The translations under genes were made by a program, and so were the position numbers. Under the pieces are notes generated by a model that ran no database searches, was not told the origin of the DNA, and saw only the letters and a list, made by a program, of their open reading frames with translations. Shown here in pieces: positions 43,182 to 54,503 of a stretch of 64,000 nucleotides of DNA. Position 1 is the first letter of the stretch, and the number at the start of each line of letters is the position of its first letter. Origin of the DNA: Ralstonia condita (GTDB lineage: Bacteria > Pseudomonadota > Gammaproteobacteria > Burkholderiales > Burkholderiaceae); NCBI RefSeq assembly GCF_958405655.1, contig NZ_CATYWO010000001.1, positions 1-64,000 on the forward strand. The letters are read 5' to 3'.

Positions 43182-44384
43182 ATGGACTTCGACATGATTG
43201 AAACGGAAATGCAGGACGGCACCATCATCAAGGTGGTCGGCGTCGGCGGCGCGGGCGGCAATGCCGTGCAGCACATGATCAACCGCGGCGTGCAAGGCGT
43301 GGAATTCATCTGCATGAACACCGATGCGCAGGCACTCAAGCGCTCGACCGCGTCGCGCGTGCTGCAACTGGGCAGCACGGGCCTGGGCGCCGGCGCCAAG
43401 CCCGAGGTGGGCAAGCACTGCGCAGAAGAAGCCCGTGAGCAGATCGCCGACGCACTGCGCGGCGCGCACATGGTCTTCATCACCGCTGGCATGGGCGGCG
43501 GCACGGGTACGGGCGCCGCCCCGGTGGTCGCGCAGATCGCCAAGGAAATGGGCATCCTGACCGTGGGCGTGGTCTCCAAGCCGTTCGACTTCGAAGGCGC
43601 ACGCCGCGCCAAGGTCGGCGAGCATGGCGCCAACGACCTCGAAGGCAACGTCGATTCGCTGATCGTCGTGCTGAACGAAAAGCTCTTCGAAGTCATGGGC
43701 GACGACGCCGAGATGGACAAGTGCTTCCAGTGCGCCGACGACGTGCTGCACAACGCGGTGGCCGGCATTGCGGAAATCATCAACGTCGATGGTCTGGTGA
43801 ACGTCGACTTTGAAGACGTGAAGACCGTGATGGGCGAGCAAGGCAAGGCGATGATGGGCACGGCCACCGTGTCCGGCGTCGACCGTGCGCGTCTGGCCGC
43901 TGAGCAAGCCGTGGCCAGCCCGCTGCTGGAAGGCGTGGACCTGTCGGGCGCGCGTGGCGTGCTGGTGAACATCACGGCCAGCCGCTCGCTCAAGCTGTCC
44001 GAGACCAAGGAAGTGATGAACACCATCCGCAGCTATGCCGCGGAAGATGCCACCGTCATTTTCGGTACGGTCTACGACGACGCCATGGGCGACGCGCTGC
44101 GCGTGACCGTGGTTGCCACGGGCCTGGGCCGCGCCGCTCGCAACAAGCAACAACAGCAGCAGACGATGACGCTGCTGAAGACCGGTACGGACAACCAGCC
44201 GGTAGCCTTCGGCGGTGGCGCCATGGGTCATGCCGTGGCAGCCGCGCCCGACTACAGCAACTTCGACACCCCGGCCGTTTGGCGCAGCTCGCGTGAATCC
44301 GCATCGGCGCACGTGGCGGCCCTGCAGGAAAAGGGTGTCGATACGTACGACATCCCGGCATTCCTGCGCAAGCAGGCTGACTGA
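43182..44384 (+). CDS. ftsZ: Cell division protein FtsZ
   Basis: A 400-residue tubulin-like GTPase forming the Z-ring. GTP-binding features include VVGVGGAGGNAVQHM, the tubulin signature GGGTGTG in AGMGGGTGTGAAP, and the T7 loop NVDFEDVKTVM. The C-terminal peptide DTYDIPAFLRKQAD binds FtsA and ZapD. GGAGG ends two bases before ATG 43179 but five before ATG 43182, so the second ATG is the more likely start. Last gene of the dcw cluster. Confidence 0.96.
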   Translation: MDFDMIETEMQDGTIIKVVGVGGAGGNAVQHMINRGVQGVEFICMNTDAQALKRSTASRVLQLGSTGLGAGAKPEVGKHCAEEAREQIADALRGAHMVFITAGMGGGTGTGAAPVVAQIAKEMGILTVGVVSKPFDFEGARRAKVGEHGANDLEGNVDSLIVVLNEKLFEVMGDDAEMDKCFQCADDVLHNAVAGIAEIINVDGLVNVDFEDVKTVMGEQGKAMMGTATVSGVDRARLAAEQAVASPLLEGVDLSGARGVLVNITASRSLKLSETKEVMNTIRSYAAEDATVIFGTVYDDAMGDALRVTVVATGLGRAARNKQQQQQTMTLLKTGTDNQPVAFGGGAMGHAVAAAPDYSNFDTPAVWRSSRESASAHVAALQEKGVDTYDIPAFLRKQAD

Positions 44385-44500
44385 TCCGGCGCCTCGCCCG
44401 CGCACGTCCGGCAGCCCGCGGCACCCCACGTCGCGCGCGGCTCACGGCTCCCCTCCCGTGACCGCCGCGATGTGACGGCCCGCCGCCCGCCAGCCGACAG

Positions 44501-44604
44501 CGCGCGATGAACCGGACACAGTCGTTGCCGCCGGGCAGGTTGGCCTCTGGCCGCCTCCCCGGAAGGGTTCAACCCGCCCGGCGGGTGTGCCCGTTCATCG
44601 CGCG
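44501..44604 (+). repeat. Long imperfect hairpin downstream of ftsZ
   Basis: The outer stem pairs CGCGCGATGAAC (44501-44512) with GTTCATCGCGCG (44593-44604), then CACA (44517-44520) with TGTG (44586-44589). The inner stem pairs CCGCCGGGC (44528-44536) with GCCCGGCGG (44576-44584), and GGTT with AACC follows. Roughly 30 base pairs form in about 104 bases. It may be a structured 3' untranslated region or a small RNA. Confidence 0.6.
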
Positions 44605-44633
44605 CCGCGTGGTGCGATGTTGTTGTCTCCCAA

Positions 44634-44666
44634 GACCGCCCGCGTGATTGCCTCACGCGGGCGGTC
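44634..44666 (+). terminator. Terminator-like stem closing the dcw cluster
   Basis: A perfect 14-bp stem (GACCGCCCGCGTGA, five-base loop, TCACGCGGGCGGTC) is followed by TCGTTCT. The T tract is weak but the stem is very stable. It follows ftsZ and the long hairpin. Confidence 0.75.
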
Positions 44667-44830
44667 TCGTTCTATGAACGTGCCCGCGCTTCGCCGCGCG
44701 GCATGGTCCCGCCCAGCTCACGCGTGTGCGCTGCTTTCAGGCTGACGCCCTCGGGTTGATGGGCTGCTCGCCACGAACCGTGATCCGGTTCTATGATCGA
44801 GAGATTCGTGCGCAACGCTTTGTGATGATC

Positions 44831-45331
44831 ATGATCCAGCCTGGTCAACCGCTTCCAGACGCAACGCTCTACGAGTTCTTCGAAAGTGAGAAGGACGGCT
44901 GCGCCCTGGGCCCCAATGCCTTCTCCGTCAAACACCTGGCGGAGGGCAAGACGGTCGTCATCTTCGGATTGCCCGGGGCGTTCACTCCGACGTGTTCAGC
45001 GCGTCATGTGCCCGGCTACGTCGAGCATTACGACGAATTGCGCGCCAAGGGTGTTGATGAAATCTGGTGTGTATCGGTCAACGATGCCTTCGTGATGGGG
45101 GCATGGGCGCGCTCGCAGGTAACAGGCGACAAGATCCGCATGCTGGCCGATGGCAGCGCCGAATTCACACGCAAGGTCGGTCTCGATCAGGATCTGACCC
45201 AGCGGGGCATGGGCGTGCGCTCGCAGCGTTACGCGATGATCGTGAAAGACGGTGTGGTAACAGCGCTACAGGTCGAGGCGCCTGGGCAGTTCGTCGTCAG
45301 CAGCGCAGAAGCCGTCCTCGCGATACTCTGA
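44831..45331 (+). CDS. Peroxiredoxin (Prx5/redoxin family, atypical two-cysteine)
   Basis: A 166-residue thiol peroxidase that reduces hydrogen peroxide or organic hydroperoxides. Peroxidatic cysteine C55 lies in PGAFTPTCSARHVPGY, the Prx5 signature, with further cysteines at C24 and in WCVSVND. I use ATG 44831 (MIQPGQPLP); an in-frame ATG two codons earlier (44825) is equally possible, and neither has a strong ribosome site. No signal peptide, so cytosolic. It sits between ftsZ and lpxC as a separate unit. Confidence 0.9.
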   Translation: MIQPGQPLPDATLYEFFESEKDGCALGPNAFSVKHLAEGKTVVIFGLPGAFTPTCSARHVPGYVEHYDELRAKGVDEIWCVSVNDAFVMGAWARSQVTGDKIRMLADGSAEFTRKVGLDQDLTQRGMGVRSQRYAMIVKDGVVTALQVEAPGQFVVSSAEAVLAIL

Positions 45332-45477
45332 CGCCGCGCTCGCCCCTCAACCGAATGGCGGAATACCGCCCGCTTTCCCGTCACGGCTCAAGGTTGCCCG
45401 AGCCCGGGTCCTGATTCTGCACGCGCTCAGATTGAGCGGAATATGTGGACCCCTAACATCCCGATACAAAAGTCGCT

Positions 45478-45507
45478 TTGAGGGTGGGGGGCTGAAAATG
45501 GTATGCT
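45478..45507 (+). promoter_or_regulatory. Possible lpxC promoter
   Basis: TTGAGG and TATGCT are separated by 18 bp, about 70 bp upstream of the lpxC start in an AT-richer stretch. Pattern match only. Confidence 0.45.
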
Positions 45508-45576
45508 TAGGGTTATCACCTATGCGTCCTGCATAGATAAAAACAATCGTGAAGGTTCTGTGAGTCGAGGGCGGCC

Positions 45577-46494
45577 ATGTTGAAACAACGCACCATCAAG
45601 TCCGTCGTCAAGACCGTCGGCATCGGGTTGCACTCGGGCCGCAAGGTAACGCTGACGTTGCGGCCGGCTGCCGTGGGCACGGGCATCGTCTTCACGCGCG
45701 TCGACTTGGACCCTGCCGTCGAGATTCCCGCCAACGCCAATGCGATCGGTGACACGCGCCTGGCCTCCGTGCTCCAGAAGGATGGTGCTCGCGTCTCGAC
45801 CGTGGAACACCTGATGTCTGCGTGCGCCGGTCTCGGCATCGACAACCTGTACGTGGATGTCGACGCGGAAGAGATTCCGATCATGGATGGCAGCGCGGCG
45901 TCGTTCGTGTTCCTGCTGCAGTCGGCGGGTATCGAAGAGCAGGGCGCGGCCAAGCAGTTCATCCGCGTGCTCAAGCCGGTGGAAATCCGCGAAGGCGACA
46001 AGTTTGCCCGCCTCGATCCGTATTTTGGCTTCAAGCTGTCGTTTACGATCGAGTTCCGGCACCCGGCCGTCGACAAGACCGGCCAGACATTCGAAATCGA
46101 TTTCGCCGACACGAGCTACACCCGTGAAATCGCCCGCGCTCGCACCTTCGGTTTCGCACATGAAGTCGAGATGCTGCGCGAGGTCGGGTTGGCGCGCGGC
46201 GGCAGCCTCGACAACGCCATCGTGCTCGACGAGCACCGCATGCTCAACAACGACGAACTGCGTTACGGCGACGAGTTTGTCCGCCACAAGATACTCGACG
46301 CGATTGGCGACCTGTACGTAGTCGGCCATCCCCTGATCGCGGCGTACACTGCACACAAGTCGGGGCATGGCCTGAACAACGCGCTGCTGCGCGCCTTGCT
46401 GGCAGATGAAACGGCCTACGAAATCGTCTCGTTCGACAAGGTGGAAGAGGCGCCGCGCGCGTTCCTGCCGCAGTTGCAACCGGCGTTCTCGTGA
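45577..46494 (+). CDS. lpxC: UDP-3-O-acyl-N-acetylglucosamine deacetylase
   Basis: A 305-residue zinc deacetylase, the committed step of lipid A synthesis. Zinc ligands H78 (STVEHLMSA), H237 and D241 (HKILDAIGD) and the catalytic H264 (KSGHG) are all present. The length matches the E. coli enzyme. It has its own leader and terminator, so it is probably transcribed alone. Confidence 0.96.
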   Translation: MLKQRTIKSVVKTVGIGLHSGRKVTLTLRPAAVGTGIVFTRVDLDPAVEIPANANAIGDTRLASVLQKDGARVSTVEHLMSACAGLGIDNLYVDVDAEEIPIMDGSAASFVFLLQSAGIEEQGAAKQFIRVLKPVEIREGDKFARLDPYFGFKLSFTIEFRHPAVDKTGQTFEIDFADTSYTREIARARTFGFAHEVEMLREVGLARGGSLDNAIVLDEHRMLNNDELRYGDEFVRHKILDAIGDLYVVGHPLIAAYTAHKSGHGLNNALLRALLADETAYEIVSFDKVEEAPRAFLPQLQPAFS

Positions 46495-46519
46495 TCGGCT
46501 GATGCGGTTGTCTGTATGA

Positions 46520-46545
46520 AAAAAGCGCCCCGCGGGGCGCTTTTC
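46520..46545. terminator. Bidirectional terminator between lpxC and dciA
   Basis: AAAAAGCGCCCC-GC-GGGGCGCTTTT forms a strong stem with A and T runs. It overlaps the very end of the converging dciA gene by a base or two. Confidence 0.88.
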
Positions 46546-47065
46546 ATTTGGGCTTGCCGGCAGGTGCAACGTGCCGCGCAACCATTTCGGCCAAGGCCTG
46601 CCGAAGTGGCGAATCGGGCAGTTCGTTGGCGAGTGCCGCCAGGCTGTTGACCCCAACTGCCGTCATCTTGGCGCGTTTAGGCGGCTTTTCGATCTCTTGT
46701 GGCCATAAACTGTCGCTCCCGCCCTGCGGTTGTACCCGTACACGAATTGCGGTAATCTGCGATCCCCGGCGCTGCAGACGCTCCAGCAAGGTGGGTACCA
46801 CCTGCCGTAAGCGCGCCGCAGCCGCACTATGTGCGGCGAGCAACACCAGAGTCGCTTCCCGGCTGTCGCGCGCATCGTTCTTGATGCCGCCGATGGCCAC
46901 ACCGCCGCCCAAGCCGGGCGGCAACAGCGACAACACCTCCGCTTCCAACGACGCCAATTGCCTGGCCGCCTGCATCAGCGGGCCGACCGAACCGGCACCC
47001 GAAAGCCAGTCCTGGACGGGTTTTGCCACCGGCGTCTTGAGAGCGGGATGAACAAAGATTCGCAT
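46544..47065 (-). CDS. DUF721 / DciA family protein (replicative helicase loader-like)
   Basis: A 173-residue protein of the DUF721 family, whose studied members (DciA) load the DnaB helicase at replication origins. The family core is visible in DWLSGAGSVGPLMQAARQLASLEAEVLSLLPP, and a Lys/Pro-rich C-terminal half follows (PQEIEKPPKRAKM). I chose ATG 47065 (MRIFVHPALKTP); the frame is open further, but that DNA belongs to the divergent promoter region of the peptidase gene. No ATPase motif, as expected. Confidence 0.8.
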   Translation of the reverse strand: MRIFVHPALKTPVAKPVQDWLSGAGSVGPLMQAARQLASLEAEVLSLLPPGLGGGVAIGGIKNDARDSREATLVLLAAHSAAAARLRQVVPTLLERLQRRGSQITAIRVRVQPQGGSDSLWPQEIEKPPKRAKMTAVGVNSLAALANELPDSPLRQALAEMVARHVAPAGKPK

Positions 47066-47134
47066 GCCGGCATTGTAGGGCCCTTCATTGTGCTTTCGTG
47101 CCGGTGGGCAGCTTTTTTGTCCGGAAATCGAGCG

Positions 47135-48100
47135 ATGCAGATCATCCTGATTCACCCACGCAAGGCCGGCGCGACGCACCTGTCGCGACGCGGCGTCTTC
47201 GTGGCTATTGGTGCGGCACTGCTGACCGTGGCGGCTCTGTCCGTCGGCGGAACATGGCTTGCGGCCAAGCAAGGGTTGCTGCCCGGAGCCGGTGCTTCGG
47301 CGAGTCCCGGTGGCGACACGCGCGTCATGCGCGAAAACCTGAACCTGATGGCCGCGCGCATCGGCGAAATGCAGGCGCAACTGGTGCGGCTCGATGCCTT
47401 GGGCGCGCGCGTGTCCGGGCTGGCAGGCGTGCCGCCCCGTGAGTTCGACTTCAAGTCGCAGCCGGGGCGCGGCGGCCCGGAGGGCGCGTTCTCGCGGCCG
47501 ATGTCGATGCCCGAGATCCAGTCAGAACTGGATCGCCTGACGCGCTCGGCAGACCAGCGCAACGACTATTTCAGCGTGCTCGAAAGCACGCTGATGGATC
47601 GGCAGATCCACGCCAAGATGATGCCAACTGTCCGCCCTGTGGCCACCGGCTATGACTCATCGGGCTTCGGGGTGCGGATCGACCCGTTCACCGGCAGGCG
47701 TACGCAGCACGATGGCGTGGATTTCGTCGCGCCGGTCGGCACCCCGATCGTGGCCGCCGCAGGCGGCGTCGTGGTAGCCAGTGAATACCGTAGCGACTAC
47801 GGCAATATGGTCGATATCGATCACGGCAATGGCCTGAAGACCCGCTATGCCCACGCGTCGAAGGTGTTCGTGAAGGTCGGCGATATCGTCAAGGCAGGCG
47901 AGCGCATTGCACTGATCGGCCGTACCGGCCGCGCCACGGGGCCGCATCTGCATTTCGAGGTGCACGTCAACGATGTGCCGCAGAATCCGGTGGCTTTCCT
48001 GGAGAACGCCGGCCAGCCCAAGCTGGCTGGCAAGCAGACACCTGTGCCGCAGCTTGCAGACGCGGATATTGGTAAGGGCATGGCCAGCGCTGGTCACTGA
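47135..48100 (+). CDS. M23 family metallopeptidase (murein hydrolase or regulator)
   Basis: A 321-residue protein with an N-terminal membrane anchor (helix about residues 22-42), a coiled-coil-like region near 65-90 and a C-terminal LytM/peptidase M23 domain. Zinc residues are kept: H-D in HDGVDFVAP and HLH in GPHLHFEVH, so it should be an active endopeptidase on peptidoglycan. It is divergent from dciA and about 250 bp upstream of secA; this lipoprotein-less M23/secA pairing is familiar from Burkholderiaceae. ATG 47135 gives the membrane helix its normal position. Confidence 0.88.
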   Translation: MQIILIHPRKAGATHLSRRGVFVAIGAALLTVAALSVGGTWLAAKQGLLPGAGASASPGGDTRVMRENLNLMAARIGEMQAQLVRLDALGARVSGLAGVPPREFDFKSQPGRGGPEGAFSRPMSMPEIQSELDRLTRSADQRNDYFSVLESTLMDRQIHAKMMPTVRPVATGYDSSGFGVRIDPFTGRRTQHDGVDFVAPVGTPIVAAAGGVVVASEYRSDYGNMVDIDHGNGLKTRYAHASKVFVKVGDIVKAGERIALIGRTGRATGPHLHFEVHVNDVPQNPVAFLENAGQPKLAGKQTPVPQLADADIGKGMASAGH

Positions 48101-48347
48101 CGCGCCACGGTTGCAATCGGGGGTGCCTGCCCCCAGTTCCCTATGAGCCTGTGGCCTAAGGGCATGCCCCGGTGCTGCTGCAAAGTGCGGCGTTCCTGCC
48201 ACATCCGGCCGGCCTGCCGCCATCAAGCGGGCGTTTTGCACATGCTAAACTCCCGCCTTTGCGCCAACCCTTTCTGGGCCGTTGCGCTGCCTGCGTTTCG
48301 CCGTGTCGCGCGAGGCGATTCTGGTGGTTCACCGCCCCTAGCCATCG

Positions 48348-51152
<2,805 letters not shown>

Positions 51153-51163
51153 CGCTGCCCAGA

Positions 51164-51225
51164 CGCGCCGCCTGGGCGGCGCGCCTCGTTTTCCGTTGAT
51201 TCACGATGCCCGCAATGCGGGCATC
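51164..51225 (+). terminator. Two hairpins between secA and argJ
   Basis: CGCGCCGCC-TG-GGCGGCGCG (51164-51183) is followed by CCTCGTTTT and looks like the secA terminator. GATGCCCG-CAATG-CGGGCATC (51205-51225) comes next, about ten bases before the argJ ribosome site. The second stem could be a second terminator or could limit argJ expression. Confidence 0.6.
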
Positions 51226-51246
51226 CTTATTTGAAAGGTGTGCTCC

Positions 51247-52476
51247 ATGGCTGTGAATCTCGTCGCGCCCGCCGCTGACTCACTGTTGCCGATCGACGGC
51301 GTGGAACTCGGCTGGGCCGAGGCCGGTGTACGCAAGGCCAATCGCAAGGATGTGCTGCTCGTTCGTATCGCCGAGGGCTCGGCGGTGGCTGGTGTGTTCA
51401 CGCAGAACCGTTTCTGCGCGGCGCCAGTGCAGGTGTGCCGCGAGCATCTGGCGAGCGGCAAGGGGGCGCGGGCGATCGTTGTGAACACGGGCAACGCGAA
51501 TGCCGGCACGGGCGCGCCGGGCCTCGCGCATGCACGCCAGACCTGCGATGCCGTGGCCAAGCTGCTGGGCGTGTCGGCGGAGCAGGTGCTGCCGTTCTCC
51601 ACGGGCGTAATTCTGGAGCCGCTGCCGGTCGACCGCATCATCGCCGGACTGCCTGCGGCTGAGGCGAACGCCAAGCCGGACAACTGGCTGGCAGCCGCGG
51701 AGGCCATCATGACCACCGACACCGTACCCAAGGCGGCGTCGGCCACGTGCACGCTGTCGGGCAAGACGGTGCGCATGTCGGGCATCAGCAAGGGCGCGGG
51801 CATGATCCGTCCGAACATGGCGACGATGCTGGGCTTCATCGCCACCGATGCCAATGTGGACGAAGCTGTGCTGCAAGGTCTGGTGCGCCACGCCGCCGAT
51901 CATTCGTTCAACAGCGTGACGGTGGACGGCGATACGTCGACCAACGACTCGTTCGTCGTCATCGCGACGGGCCGCGCCGGCACGCCGCGCATCGATTCCG
52001 AATCGCACCCTGATTACGCGGCGCTGCGCGATGCGCTGACGGGCCTCGCGCAAGAGCTTGCGCAGAAGATCGTGCGCGACGGCGAGGGTGCGACCAAGTT
52101 CATGGCCATCCAGGTCGAGGGCGGCCGCAACGTTGAGGAGTGTCGCCTGATCGCCTATGCGGTCGCACATTCGCCGCTGGTCAAGACCGCGTTCTACGCT
52201 TCGGACCCCAACCTCGGCCGCATCCTGGCGGCCGTCGGCTACGCTGGCGTGACGGACCTTGATGTAAACGGCGTCAACCTGTGGCTCGACGACGTGTGGG
52301 TCGCGCGTGACGGTGGCCGCAACCCCGAGTACCGCGAAGAAGACGGCCAGCGTGTGATGAAGCAGGCGGAGATCACCGTGCGCATCGCGCTCGGCCGCGG
52401 CGACGCCACCGCCAACGTGTGGACGTGCGACTTCTCGCACGACTACGTGTCGATCAACGCGGACTACCGTTCGTAA
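51247..52476 (+). CDS. argJ: Bifunctional ornithine acetyltransferase / N-acetylglutamate synthase
   Basis: A 409-residue arginine-biosynthesis enzyme that recycles the acetyl group from N-acetylornithine to glutamate. The precursor cleaves itself in front of T193 (RPNMATMLGF), creating alpha and beta chains with threonine as nucleophile. DTVPKAAS, KGAGMI and the late GNDDPNLGRIL-like segment (YASDPNLGRILAAVG) are conserved. Start at ATG 51247, after the ribosome site GAAAGGTG. Confidence 0.95.
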   Translation: MAVNLVAPAADSLLPIDGVELGWAEAGVRKANRKDVLLVRIAEGSAVAGVFTQNRFCAAPVQVCREHLASGKGARAIVVNTGNANAGTGAPGLAHARQTCDAVAKLLGVSAEQVLPFSTGVILEPLPVDRIIAGLPAAEANAKPDNWLAAAEAIMTTDTVPKAASATCTLSGKTVRMSGISKGAGMIRPNMATMLGFIATDANVDEAVLQGLVRHAADHSFNSVTVDGDTSTNDSFVVIATGRAGTPRIDSESHPDYAALRDALTGLAQELAQKIVRDGEGATKFMAIQVEGGRNVEECRLIAYAVAHSPLVKTAFYASDPNLGRILAAVGYAGVTDLDVNGVNLWLDDVWVARDGGRNPEYREEDGQRVMKQAEITVRIALGRGDATANVWTCDFSHDYVSINADYRS

Positions 52477-52492
52477 TCCGGAGTCTGCCTCC

Positions 52493-53377
52493 ATGTCGTC
52501 CGACCTTTCCGCACGGCTCGACCGCTTTCTTGGGCGGCTCGAGCAATGGCTGCCGCCCGAACTGACCGAGGCGGATTGGAACGAGGCCGTTGCCTTCCGC
52601 TGGCGAAAACGTCAGAGCCTGTTCGGCAATATCGGCTATCTCGCGCCGATCCGCCAACTGCCGCCGATCCACCTGAGCGATCTGCACAACATCGAACGTC
52701 AGAAAGACGCCATCGTCGCCAACACGCGCCAGTTCGTCAGCAAGCTGCCGGCCAATAACGTGCTGCTCACGGGCGCACGTGGTACCGGCAAGTCGTCGCT
52801 CATCAAGGCGTGCCTGAACGAATTCGTGAAGGACGGCCTGCGCCTGGTTGAAGTCGACAAGGATGATCTGGCCGATCTGGGCGATATCGTCGAGCAGCTT
52901 TCGACGCGCCCCGAGCGCTTCGCGATCTTCTGCGATGACCTTTCGTTCGAAGAGGGCGAATCGGGCTACAAGGCGCTGAAGTCTGCGCTGGACGGCTCGG
53001 TGGCAACGCAATCAGACAACGTGCTGATCTACGCGACGTCCAACCGGCGCCATCTGCTGCCGGAATACATGAAGGACAACGAAACCTATCAGCACACGTC
53101 TGACGGCGAAATCCATCCGGGCGAAGTGGTGGAAGAGAAGATCTCGTTGTCGGAGCGCTTCGGACTGTGGCTGTCGTTCTACCCGCCCAAGCAGGACGAA
53201 TACCTGACCATTGTCGGCCACTGGCTCCGGCATTTCGGCTGCAGCGACGAGGACATCGCCGCTGCACGTGGCGACGCGCTGGTCTGGGCGCTCGAGCGTG
53301 GCTCGCGTTCGGGCCGCGTGGCATGGCAATTTGCCCGCGACTGGGGCGGCAAGCATGGGCGGCAGCATGTCGACTGA
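52493..53377 (+). CDS. ATP-binding protein of the DUF815 family (AAA-type P-loop)
   Basis: A 294-residue protein with Walker A TGARGTGKSSLIKA near residues 91-102 and Walker B-like AIFCDDLSFEEGE near 143-155, then TSNRRHLLPEYM, matching the DUF815 AAA family. Function is unknown. It starts 16 bp after argJ and overlaps mutT by 11 bp, so argJ-DUF815-mutT form one unit, an arrangement I recall from other betaproteobacteria. Confidence 0.85.
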   Translation: MSSDLSARLDRFLGRLEQWLPPELTEADWNEAVAFRWRKRQSLFGNIGYLAPIRQLPPIHLSDLHNIERQKDAIVANTRQFVSKLPANNVLLTGARGTGKSSLIKACLNEFVKDGLRLVEVDKDDLADLGDIVEQLSTRPERFAIFCDDLSFEEGESGYKALKSALDGSVATQSDNVLIYATSNRRHLLPEYMKDNETYQHTSDGEIHPGEVVEEKISLSERFGLWLSFYPPKQDEYLTIVGHWLRHFGCSDEDIAAARGDALVWALERGSRSGRVAWQFARDWGGKHGRQHVD

Positions 53378-53822
53378 CAATCTGACGCAAGTGCCACCCA
53401 CGCACACGCCCGACGGCCGCAAGATCACCGAAGTGGCCGTTGGCGTGCTGGTGCAGCCGGACGGCCAGTTCTTGCTGGCCCAGCGTCCAGAAGGCAAGCC
53501 TTACGCGGGCTACTGGGAATTTCCTGGCGGCAAGCTTGAAGCGGGCGAATCGGTGGAAGCCGCGCTCACGCGTGAGCTGAAGGAAGAGCTCGATGTGACG
53601 CTGCGCACTTGCACGCCGTGGCACACCATCGAGCATGATTATCCGCACGCGTACGTGCGCCTGCATTTCTGCAAGGTGACGGCGTGGGAAGGCACGCTGC
53701 GCGCACTGGAAGGCCAGGAATTCGCCTGGCAGACGTTGCCGATCAACGTGGAACCGGTACTGCCGGCCACGCTGCCGGTGTTCGAGTGGATGCGCGCGGA
53801 AGACGCCGCTGCGTCTGCCTAG
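53367..53822 (+). CDS. mutT: Nudix hydrolase MutT (8-oxo-dGTP diphosphatase)
   Basis: A 151-residue Nudix protein that removes oxidised guanine nucleotides. The Nudix box is complete: GGKLEAGESVEAALTRELKE followed by ELDV, with the metal-binding RE and EE glutamates. FPGG and AQRPEGKPYAGYWEF precede it as in MutT. I prefer ATG 53367, inside the end of the preceding gene; ATG 53355 adds four residues. It converges on the cytochrome gene with only 21 bp between. Confidence 0.9.
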   Translation: MSTDNLTQVPPTHTPDGRKITEVAVGVLVQPDGQFLLAQRPEGKPYAGYWEFPGGKLEAGESVEAALTRELKEELDVTLRTCTPWHTIEHDYPHAYVRLHFCKVTAWEGTLRALEGQEFAWQTLPINVEPVLPATLPVFEWMRAEDAAASA

Positions 53823-53843
53823 TCTTCCCGTCTCTCCAGGGAT

Positions 53844-54467
53844 CTACTGCGCTTGCAGAAAGGCGGCAACCGCCTGTGCCTGCTCGTCCGTCAACGTGTG
53901 AGCAACGGCGCTCATCACTGGCGCATTGGCGCGCGTGCCGTTCTTGAAGACGCTGATCTGCCGCAACAGGTACGTCTCGTGCTGACCGGCCAGACGCGGA
54001 TAGATATCGTTGCCCTGCGCGTGCGCGCCGTGGCAAGACGCACAGGCGGGCACGCCCTCGGCCGGCAGGCCGTGTTCGAAGATGGTCTTGCCGCGCGCCA
54101 TCAGTGCCGGATTTCCCGCCTGGCCCGCAGGCGCTGTCTGGCGCGCGTAGTACTCAGCCAGTGAGGCGATGGTGGCATCGTCCAGCTGCGAGGCAATGCC
54201 CCACATGAAGGCCTGCGCGTCGGTCTCGCCGCGACCGCGGTTGCGAAAGCCCTTCAGCTGCGCTTCCAGATAGTGCGGAACCTGCGCGTCCAGGCGCGGG
54301 AACATGGGCGACCCGCTGGTGCCGTGCGCGCCGTGGCAGGACGCGCACAATTGCTCAGCAAGCCTCTCGCCGTCTTGTGCGGTGGCGGCGCCGGACCAAC
54401 CCAAGGCCGCGAGTGCGACGAGACCTGCAAGCCAGGCTGGGCCGGATCGATGCAATCCCTTCATCAC
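53844..54467 (-). CDS. Dihaem cytochrome c (c4 type)
   Basis: A 207-residue periplasmic electron carrier. A signal peptide (cleavage after ATA, about residue 30) is followed by two cytochrome c domains, each with CASCH: C41/C44/H45 and C142/C145/H146. GSPMFPRLDAQ and GNDIYPRLAGQ follow the haems, the internal-repeat pattern of cytochrome c4. Methionines (M55, M88 and one in APVMSAVAH) can supply axial ligands. It lies 36 bp behind the porin-cytochrome gene on the same strand, so it is the likely periplasmic partner. The start could be either of two adjacent ATG codons. Confidence 0.9.
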   Translation of the reverse strand: MMKGLHRSGPAWLAGLVALAALGWSGAATAQDGERLAEQLCASCHGAHGTSGSPMFPRLDAQVPHYLEAQLKGFRNRGRGETDAQAFMWGIASQLDDATIASLAEYYARQTAPAGQAGNPALMARGKTIFEHGLPAEGVPACASCHGAHAQGNDIYPRLAGQHETYLLRQISVFKNGTRANAPVMSAVAHTLTDEQAQAVAAFLQAQ

Positions 54468-54503
54468 GTGTTCCCCCCTTCTGTCGTTGATCCGACCAGG
54501 CAG

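Larger units (their letters stand above)
44385..44830. other. Intergenic region after ftsZ
   Basis: About 446 bp of very GC-rich DNA. It holds a long imperfect hairpin (44501-44604) and a terminator-like stem (44634-44666), then the leader of the peroxiredoxin gene. I recognise no protein gene: the small frames have no ribosome sites. Confidence 0.6.

Noticed and set aside
45357..45370. Small GGCGG-AATA-CCGCC stem after the peroxiredoxin gene as a terminator
   Set aside because: The stem is five base pairs and no T run follows; not convincing.
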